A stretch of 6,004 nt of DNA, taken from positions 1-6,004 of the forward strand of contig DKEN01000125.1 of NCBI GenBank assembly GCA_002452515.1, written 5' to 3'. Within the stretch, counting starts at the first letter, position 1, and every line of letters starts with the position of its first letter. Both the position numbers and the translations under genes were made by a program. Shown here in pieces: positions 1-4,820 of this stretch. Source of the stretch: Spartobacteria bacterium UBA6821 (GTDB taxonomy: Bacteria; Verrucomicrobiota; Verrucomicrobiia; Chthoniobacterales; UBA6821). The notes under the pieces were generated by a model. It saw only the letters and a list, made by a program, of their open reading frames with translations, had not been told where the DNA came from and made no database searches.

Positions 1-542
1 CTAATCGAAAGGGCCCGCAGGGAGCGTACGGTGTCGGAGAAAAGGGAATGAGGTCCGTTGAAAGAATAGATATAGCCGAGTTCCGGCGTCAGCTGCGTCC
101 ATCGGGAAGCCTGGACGGCACCGCTGGCCTTCAGTGCAAGATCATAGAAATGCCCTTCCCACTCGTTGGACGGGAGGCGGCCTTCCTGAAGCAGCCGGCG
201 AAGATTGCCATAGGTGCTGACATTGTTAAATCCATGATCATGCACTCCGATATGGGTGAGGTGCGGAGCCATGAGACGAAGCGTTCCATCACGGCCAATG
301 CAAAGCATTTCCTCATCACCCGTCGCGTCATACTGCAGGATAGCAGCCCCATACTGGAATCCCTGTGTCCACTCGGTCCATCCACGGGAGGTATATTTCC
401 CCTCAATGGTAAAAACTGGCGTGCCATCGGCATCCTTCCAGCGTTTTTGAAGCGAGGCGATTTTCGGGGCGGAAGCTTCAAAGACTTTGTCGGCTGCTGA
501 TTTCAGCGACGCAGGCGTGAGGGTGGTATCAATCGCAATCAT
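1..542 (-). CDS. Six-hairpin glycosidase, GH88-like (unsaturated glucuronyl hydrolase type), N-terminal part
   Basis: This frame is open from an ATG at 542 to the left edge and gives the first 180 residues of a longer protein. An in-frame TGA at 555-557 makes this the only ATG start. Visible features are an aromatic-rich stretch RGWTEWTQGFQYG (53-65) and the segment YDATGD (71-76), which resemble the N-terminal alpha-hairpins of GH88/GH105 enzymes. The motif HDHGF (101-105) places Asp102 like the first catalytic Asp of unsaturated glucuronyl hydrolases (Asp88 in the Bacillus sp. GL1 enzyme). FSDTVRS has Asp170 at about the expected distance for the second (Asp149). Known family members hydrate the double bond of unsaturated uronyl oligosaccharides left by polysaccharide lyases. 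No signal peptide is seen, so it is probably cytoplasmic. It lies 40 bp downstream of the SDR gene, probably in the same operon. No purine-rich ribosome binding site precedes it. Family assignment is from motifs only; the substrate is unknown. Confidence 0.7.
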   Translation of the reverse strand, partial: MIAIDTTLTPASLKSAADKVFEASAPKIASLQKRWKDADGTPVFTIEGKYTSRGWTEWTQGFQYGAAILQYDATGDEEMLCIGRDGTLRLMAPHLTHIGVHDHGFNNVSTYGNLRRLLQEGRLPSNEWEGHFYDLALKASGAVQASRWTQLTPELGYIYSFNGPHSLFSDTVRSLRALSI

Positions 543-582
543 GGGCTTGTGGGATCAGGGGGAGAAGGGGGAAACAAAAATA

Positions 583-1371
583 TTAGAGTCGTCGGAGATG
601 AAAACCACCATCGAGATAAATGACATCTCCAGTACTGAAGGGAAAATCACCGCGGCAGATCGCCTTGACAGCCAGACCCACATCCTCGGGACTGCCCCAG
701 CGCCGTTGAGGCACCAAGCCATCGGCAATGAGAGTATCGTACTTGCCCTTCACTCCACTTGTCATATCGGTCGCCATGATGCCGGGGCGCAGTTCTAAAA
801 CCTGCACACCATCGGCAGCTAGACGAGTTGCCCAGAGCTGTGCCGCCATGGCAAGCCCAGCCTTGGAAATACAGTAATCACCACGATTCACCGAAGCGGT
901 GGAGGCGGAGATCGAGGTGACAAAGATCAGTTTGTAGCCACCCGCAAGACGGGAGGCTCCGGGATGCTGAAGCCAGTAATTGGCGGCGGACTGGCTCAGA
1001 AAATACGGGCCTTTCAGATTGACTGAGATCAACTCGTCGAAACTTGACTCACCGGCCTCGGTGATATCCGCGCGTTCACGGGGAGCCATGCCTGCATTGT
1101 TCACCAAGGCGTCCAGATGGCCGAGTTCGGCGATCACCTTATCGATCATGGCCGTGCGTTGCTCGCTCGATCCAAGTTGAGCGGAGACGGGCAGAAACCG
1201 CTGCTCACTGCTCTTGGCCACGTTTTTGCAGGCGGTAATAGTTTCCTCGGCGGCAGCGGAATTAGAGGCGTAGTGAATTGCAAGATCGTACCCTTCGGCG
1301 GCGAGGGTGAGGGCGATACCGCGGCCAAGACCTCTGCTGGCACCGGTAACAAGAATGACGGGACGACTCAT
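583..1371 (-). CDS. Short-chain dehydrogenase/reductase (SDR), annotated in relatives as 3-ketoacyl-ACP reductase-like
   Basis: A 262-residue NAD(P)-dependent oxidoreductase of the classical SDR family, full length for the family. The Rossmann cofactor motif TGASRGLG (9-16), NNAG (91-94), Asn118 in SVNLKG, the catalytic Ser153 in TSIS and the YxxxK pair Tyr166/Lys170 are all present, so the enzyme should be active. The region NRGDYCISKAGLAMAAQLW and the RPGIMATDM and STGDVIYLDGG segments match a FabG-like subgroup I recognise as often named 3-ketoacyl-ACP reductase yet frequently found in sugar-catabolism loci. It is the first gene of a likely two-gene unit with the GH88-like glycosidase and is divergent from a cupin/AraC regulator. 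From that context I infer oxidation or reduction of a sugar or uronate derivative rather than a role in fatty-acid synthesis. The ATG at 1371 is followed directly by a normal SDR N-terminus. Fold and family are secure; the substrate is not. Confidence 0.9.
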   Translation of the reverse strand: MSRPVILVTGASRGLGRGIALTLAAEGYDLAIHYASNSAAAEETITACKNVAKSSEQRFLPVSAQLGSSEQRTAMIDKVIAELGHLDALVNNAGMAPRERADITEAGESSFDELISVNLKGPYFLSQSAANYWLQHPGASRLAGGYKLIFVTSISASTASVNRGDYCISKAGLAMAAQLWATRLAADGVQVLELRPGIMATDMTSGVKGKYDTLIADGLVPQRRWGSPEDVGLAVKAICRGDFPFSTGDVIYLDGGFHLRRL

Positions 1372-1414
1372 GACCGAAAATTATTACAGAATCCTTAAAT
1401 GAATGCATTAGCCG

Positions 1415-1424
1415 AAAGCGCTTT
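1415..1424. promoter_or_regulatory. Candidate operator palindrome AAAGCGCTTT
   Basis: A perfect 10-bp palindrome with a central CG, the type of core recognised by LacI/GalR-family repressors (compare the cre-like consensus with AARCGNTT). It directly follows, and by one base overlaps, the possible minus-strand extended -10 (1432-1424), so it would cover the transcription start of the SDR-glycosidase unit, a classic repression position. No LacI-type gene is in the window, so the cognate protein is unknown. Confidence 0.4.
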
Positions 1425-1453
1425 TATTAGCACAGAAACGACTTTATTTTTGT

Positions 1454-1476
1454 CCTAGTTTTCCGCTATAACTAGG
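1454..1476. repeat. Inverted repeat CCTAGTT-N9-AACTAGG upstream of AraC gene
   Basis: Two perfect 7-bp arms (1454-1460 and 1470-1476) flank a 9-nt spacer. Extending outwards to 1451-1460 and 1470-1479 keeps 9 of 10 positions paired. The right arm overlaps the possible TATAAC -10 (1467-1472) and ends three bases before the TTG codon at 1480. It could be a dimer-binding operator for autoregulation of the regulator, or a hairpin if transcription begins upstream of it. Confidence 0.45.
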
Positions 1477-1479
1477 CCA

Positions 1480-2337
1480 TTGAATGCAACAATAAAAAAT
1501 ACCCGCCAATCCCAAAGGAGTCCCATCAGGCCGATTCTCCTGAAACGACTCCATCTCCGTTGTGGCGACTGGACGATCACAGAATTGCGGGTCAATAGAC
1601 ACCTTCAACCTTTTGATCAGGAGATGCCGCACCACCATCCGCACGGCCAGCTCTTACTCTACCTCAGGGGACGCGGCGAGCAGCGTATCGGACGCAAGCG
1701 TCATCCAGTTGCCCCCGGCGCCATCTTTTTTATTCCTCCGGGAACGGAGCATGCGTTTCTTGAACACTCGCCCCGCCTCGCCATCTGCCTCGTTGCGGAT
1801 CTGGGGGGCACGGGGCCAATGCGTTTCGGAATAACAACAGGATGGCTTCCTGCCGAGGAACTAGCACGGGCACGGGAACGCCTCAACCAGCTTACCCATG
1901 AACGCATCGGGGAGACAGAATCCTCACCATCACTTGAATTCGGGGTGGGAGGAAACACCCTGCTGCTCTTGGAATCCTGTAGACGTGCCTGTCTCGACAC
2001 TCCGCAACGGAGCGATGAGGGCTCAATCATCAGCAAACGCCTTCTCCGTTCGTTGGAACCGGGGGGGCTTCCTCCTCCTCCCGGCGAACTCGCGCGTCGC
2101 GTCGGCCTTCAACAGGATTACCTCAACCGACTCGTTCGTCGCTCCACGGGACTCACACTGGGTCAGTGGCGGGATCGCGAATTGCTAAATGCGAGTGAGC
2201 GAGAACTCACGCGACCCGGGCCGATCTGGGAAGCAGCCCTACGACTCGGCTTTTCGGACGCCAATTACTTTTCTCGTTGGTTCCGGAGGCAGACCGGCAT
2301 GACTCCGCGCTCCTGGCAACAACGAGCGAAAAGCTGA
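1480..2337 (+). CDS. Cupin-domain AraC-family transcriptional regulator
   Basis: A 285-residue one-component regulator when read from TTG at 1480. Residues about 40-108 form a cupin sensor domain with the histidine cluster PHHHPH (50-55), LLLYLRGRGEQRIG, and the second cupin motif PGAIFFIPPGTEHAF. Such domains bind small ligands, often sugars, in AraC/RhaS-type regulators. Residues about 195-283 form the double helix-turn-helix DNA-binding domain: a first helix pair around LARRVGLQQDYLNRLVRRSTG and the highly typical second part AALRLGFSDANYFSRWFRRQTGMTPRSW, written here in overlapping pieces. It is divergent from the SDR-glycosidase unit and is the obvious candidate to control it. The start is uncertain: no ATG fits, TTG 1480 has no good ribosome binding site, and a strong AAAGGAG at 1514-1520 lies inside the frame. 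Family similarity begins near residue 20, so the first 19 residues are unproven. The stop lies 6 bp from that of the convergent glycosyltransferase gene. Confidence 0.88.
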   Translation: MNATIKNTRQSQRSPIRPILLKRLHLRCGDWTITELRVNRHLQPFDQEMPHHHPHGQLLLYLRGRGEQRIGRKRHPVAPGAIFFIPPGTEHAFLEHSPRLAICLVADLGGTGPMRFGITTGWLPAEELARARERLNQLTHERIGETESSPSLEFGVGGNTLLLLESCRRACLDTPQRSDEGSIISKRLLRSLEPGGLPPPPGELARRVGLQQDYLNRLVRRSTGLTLGQWRDRELLNASERELTRPGPIWEAALRLGFSDANYFSRWFRRQTGMTPRSWQQRAKS

Positions 2338-2343
2338 ACCATG

Positions 2344-3600
2344 TTAATCGATGGATCCTCGTGTCTCACCCGAATAACTACGCCCCTTCCAAGTGACTCC
2401 ACCGCCAAGGCAGAGCCGCCAGCTATTGAGTGCGTTTAGACAGATCATCAGCATGGCCACCGGGTGTAGGATCAGGCTGAGCCAAGATGTCCGAAAACGG
2501 AGCGTCAGCAGCAGGCGTATGATGAGAACTAGTCCCGCGGCAATGCACGCGGGTTCCCATACATTCCTGTAAATCATCCCCAAGGGCAGGAGATAAAAAG
2601 GGAGCAGGAAAAGTGACGTGATCAGCGCCCCAAAAAGAAAAAATCCAAAGCTTGATTCCTCGAAGGCAGGACGGAGATTTTTTGAAAACCCCTCCCAAAG
2701 TTCGGAGAGACCCGTGTACATGCGACACCGCAGCAACTCGATTCCATCAGCATTCGCGAGCCTCATTCCCTCCTCCGTACGGGAGGCAACACGACGACCA
2801 AACGCGAGATCCTCAACCAGATGATTCTTCAAGGCCTTATGACCGCCCAACTCCCTGTAGGCACTGTGACGAAAGAGCATGAACTGTCCATTCGCCACCC
2901 CCATGGAGGCAAGCCGCTCCCGGGTGAATCCATAGCGCCGTGCCCGCTCCGGATGCTTCTGTAACCAGGAGAGCAGCAGGAAAGGTTGAAAGAGCATGAA
3001 GAGGAGATAACCGAGCGGAATCACCAGTTTCTCAGCCCATGTCCCGGTGATCTGATCAGGCCAGAGTGAAAGCAGATCCAACCGTTGCTCCCTTGCATGA
3101 GCCACACTGCTTTGCAAACAAGCAGGATCGTGAATCGTGTCGGCATCAGTGAAGAGCAGGTAAGCACTGGAGGGATTCGCAGCTTCAGAGAGTTGATGAC
3201 AGGCCCAGTTCTTTCCCACCCATCCTTCCGGAAGTTCGCTTCCAGAGAGCAGGCGAAGACGCTCACCCTCACCCTCACGGAACCCAAGCTCTCGGGCGAT
3301 CTGGGCCGTCGCATCCGTAGAATGATCATCCAGCAAAATGATCTCTTTCACTTGAGGCTGCTGAGCAACCAGCGAACTCAGGCAATCACGAATGTTGCGC
3401 TCCTCGTTCCTCGCTGGGACAAGAACGGATACATCCTGCATCAGCTCTATCTTCTCACTCGAAGAAAGGGGTTTCAACCGGCGCAACACGTTCATGTTCA
3501 CAACACCGTGCACAAGACAAAGTCCCAAGAGAGGGATAACCACCCACCAAAGAAATCCTACAAGAACGCTCCCAAACAGGATCCCGGATAGCTCCTGCAT
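2344..3600 (-). CDS. Membrane-associated family 2 glycosyltransferase, HpnB/CrtQ-like
   Basis: A 418-residue GT2 (GT-A fold) glycosyltransferase. After an N-terminal membrane helix (about 8-30), the catalytic domain shows VPARNEERNI (61-70), LDDHSTDAT (90-98) for nucleotide-sugar binding, GWVGKNWAC (126-134), the metal-binding DAD in FTDADT (150-155), ANGQFMLFRHSAY (236-248) with GGH, and VEDLAF (262-267) with the likely catalytic acidic pair. Hydrophobic segments follow at about 190-212, 316-343, 348-366 and 372-392, and the tail carries WKGRSY (404-409). This layout matches the group of hopene-associated (HpnB) and carotenoid (CrtQ-like) glycosyltransferases that glycosylate lipids at the cytoplasmic membrane; which lipid is used here cannot be told. 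GTGAGG lies about ten bases before the ATG at 3600. It follows the secreted protein gene by 28 bp on the same strand, so the two are probably cotranscribed. No hopanoid or carotenoid synthesis gene is visible nearby. Confidence 0.87.
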   Translation of the reverse strand: MQELSGILFGSVLVGFLWWVVIPLLGLCLVHGVVNMNVLRRLKPLSSSEKIELMQDVSVLVPARNEERNIRDCLSSLVAQQPQVKEIILLDDHSTDATAQIARELGFREGEGERLRLLSGSELPEGWVGKNWACHQLSEAANPSSAYLLFTDADTIHDPACLQSSVAHAREQRLDLLSLWPDQITGTWAEKLVIPLGYLLFMLFQPFLLLSWLQKHPERARRYGFTRERLASMGVANGQFMLFRHSAYRELGGHKALKNHLVEDLAFGRRVASRTEEGMRLANADGIELLRCRMYTGLSELWEGFSKNLRPAFEESSFGFFLFGALITSLFLLPFYLLPLGMIYRNVWEPACIAAGLVLIIRLLLTLRFRTSWLSLILHPVAMLMICLNALNSWRLCLGGGVTWKGRSYSGETRGSID

Positions 3601-3628
3601 GGTATAATTACCTCACCAAAAATCCGCC

Positions 3629-4693
3629 CTAATTGTCGGAAGAGGATTCACCCTTCTTTTTCGCCACGGGTGTTGGCGTCGGGGTGGCCTCATTTTTGGA
3701 ATGAGACCATAAAGAGTGGGATTTCTTTGCCGGGGTGGGGCTGGACGAAGCAGCATCGACAGCTGGTGTCGGCTTTGCTGAAGCAGCTGACTCATCCGTA
3801 TTAGCTCTCCTTTTTCTCTTTCTCGGTGTAGCAGAAGGTGTGGGGGATGGAGACGCATCATCGGAAACGGAGGGAGTCGGAGGGAGATTCATCGGGATGG
3901 TCGGCTCCACCCGCACCTGATCAAGACGACGGAGGTACGCAGCATGCATCGTGTCAATCCAATCAGAGATCGAGGAATCAATTTTCTTCATCCGCTTTGC
4001 CAAGAGGTCGTAATACTCACGCAGGGCTTGACGCTTGGCTTCATCGCTCTTCGCCTTGTCAGCTTGGTCGAGCAGGGAACTCAATGCCTCTTCCTTGTCG
4101 GCTTGTACCTTCACTGAATAATAACGCGCCTTTTGCTGCTGCCGCTGTGTTTCCTCATTTCCCGCAGTATTGATCGGCGAGGGAGGGAGTGGCTCCTCGG
4201 GAGGAGGTATCAGGGAGTTCGGATCACTCGGAGGAGGATTTTGTCCCGCTGATCCCATCCCTGAGTCGGGTGAGGGGGCGGCTGGCTCTCCATTGGTCGG
4301 AGCGGGTCCTGGAACGAAACTGTTGGGCGTGGGCTGAGCGGTTGCGTTGGTATCAACCGGAGGAGCATTAGTATCAACCGGCGCTGCATTGGTAGTGGCA
4401 GGGGTCGCATTTGCAGCAATTGGCGCTGCATTGGTATCGGTACGGGCAGCATTTGTGTCCACTGCATTCGTTGAGATATTATTCGTTGTGGCGTTCCCTG
4501 AGGCAGCAGGAGTAGAAACCGGAGAGGTGGCCGTTGCATCGGGAACGACTGCGGGAGTCGGTGAAGGAGCGGGATTCTCCTGAATCTGGAGCGGGGCAGC
4601 TGGCGATGTCTGTGTCTGACCCTGGGCAACCAGCGGCAGGGCGAAGAGGCCGCTCCCAAGAAGCAGGAGACAAAAATAGGGGCTGAATTTCAT
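3629..4693 (-). CDS. Secreted Pro/Ala/Thr-rich protein with heptad tandem repeats, function unknown
   Basis: A 354-residue protein from the ATG at 4693. That start places a clear signal peptide at the N-terminus (MKFSPYF, a hydrophobic core to about residue 22, then VAQGQ), so it is exported; a TTG at 4711 would add six residues and is less likely. Residues 25-175 are low-complexity and rich in Pro, Ala, Thr and Asn, including six 7-residue units of the type VDTNAAP at 78-119. Residues about 180-262 are the only part resembling a folded domain: charged and helical, with YYSVKVQADKEEAL, ALREYYDLLAKRMKKID and ISDWIDTMHAAYLRRLDQ, possibly a coiled coil. The C-terminal 85 residues alternate PTP stretches with basic clusters (RKRKRR, AKK, AKKK). 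There are no cysteines after the signal peptide, so it is not a lipoprotein. I recognise no named family. It precedes the glycosyltransferase by 28 bp, suggesting a shared envelope role, which is inference. Confidence 0.82.
   Translation of the reverse strand: MKFSPYFCLLLLGSGLFALPLVAQGQTQTSPAAPLQIQENPAPSPTPAVVPDATATSPVSTPAASGNATTNNISTNAVDTNAARTDTNAAPIAANATPATTNAAPVDTNAPPVDTNATAQPTPNSFVPGPAPTNGEPAAPSPDSGMGSAGQNPPPSDPNSLIPPPEEPLPPSPINTAGNEETQRQQQKARYYSVKVQADKEEALSSLLDQADKAKSDEAKRQALREYYDLLAKRMKKIDSSISDWIDTMHAAYLRRLDQVRVEPTIPMNLPPTPSVSDDASPSPTPSATPRKRKRRANTDESAASAKPTPAVDAASSSPTPAKKSHSLWSHSKNEATPTPTPVAKKKGESSSDN
4337..4462 (-). repeat. 21-bp tandem repeat encoding six 7-residue units
   Basis: Within the secreted-protein gene, six consecutive units read VDTNAAR, TDTNAAP, IAANATP, ATTNAAP, VDTNAPP and VDTNATA. 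At the DNA level GTATCAACCGG recurs at 4350-4360 and 4371-4381 (21 bp apart) and GGCGCTGCATTGGTA at 4380-4394 and 4422-4436 (42 bp apart). The near-identity at the base level points to recent unit duplication by slippage or unequal exchange, so copy number may vary between strains. Confidence 0.85.
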
Positions 4694-4820
4694 GGATGAT
4701 GGAAAATGCAAAACAAGACTCTAAGGCTTTTGAAAACGCTTTGGGAAGCCGAACCCTTGCAAAGGAAACAAAAATGGGCGGTGATGGCAAGCGGTGCCGA
4801 TCCGCAATCCCGCCGAAATC
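4694..4820. promoter_or_regulatory. Divergent intergenic region between secreted-protein gene and pabB
   Basis: This 127-bp gap must contain the promoters of the minus-strand secreted-protein/glycosyltransferase unit and the plus-strand pabB gene. I cannot point to convincing -35/-10 pairs. Visible elements are TTGAAAACGCTTT (4730-4742), similar to a LacI-type operator half and to the palindrome at 1415-1424, GGCTT/AAGCC arms (4725-4729 and 4746-4750), and a good Shine-Dalgarno AAAGGAA (4761-4767) that serves an ATG at 4774 not in frame with pabB. Confidence 0.4.

Larger units (their letters stand above)
1372..1479. promoter_or_regulatory. Divergent intergenic control region between SDR and AraC genes
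   Basis: This 108-bp AT-rich gap separates the divergently transcribed SDR unit and the cupin/AraC regulator, so it must hold both promoters. On the minus strand an extended -10-like TGCTAATAA lies at 1432-1424, without a good -35 box. On the plus strand TATAAC at 1467-1472 is a plausible -10 for the regulator, also with a poor -35. Two palindromic elements listed separately overlap these boxes. The arrangement is the usual one for an AraC-family regulator controlling its neighbour, but the promoter calls are pattern-based only. Confidence 0.5.

Noticed and set aside
48..500. 150-codon plus-strand open frame opposite the glycosidase gene
   Set aside because: It lies entirely antisense to the GH88-like frame, which has recognisable motifs; its own translation has no family features.
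2300..2380. Bidirectional terminator between the convergent AraC and glycosyltransferase genes
   Set aside because: The genes end 6 bp apart and I find no stem with adjacent T-run on either strand.
3085..3591. 168-codon plus-strand open frame opposite the glycosyltransferase
   Set aside because: Antisense to the well-supported GT2 gene, with composition expected from the complementary strand and no motif of its own.
4210..4659. 149-codon minus-strand frame inside the secreted-protein gene
   Set aside because: Arg/Pro/Leu-rich product is the out-of-frame reading of the low-complexity repeat region; the overlapping frame has a signal peptide and normal start.
4725..4750. GGCTT/AAGCC inverted repeat as a terminator or attenuator
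   Set aside because: Arms are only 5 bp with a 16-nt loop and no following T-run; likely chance.
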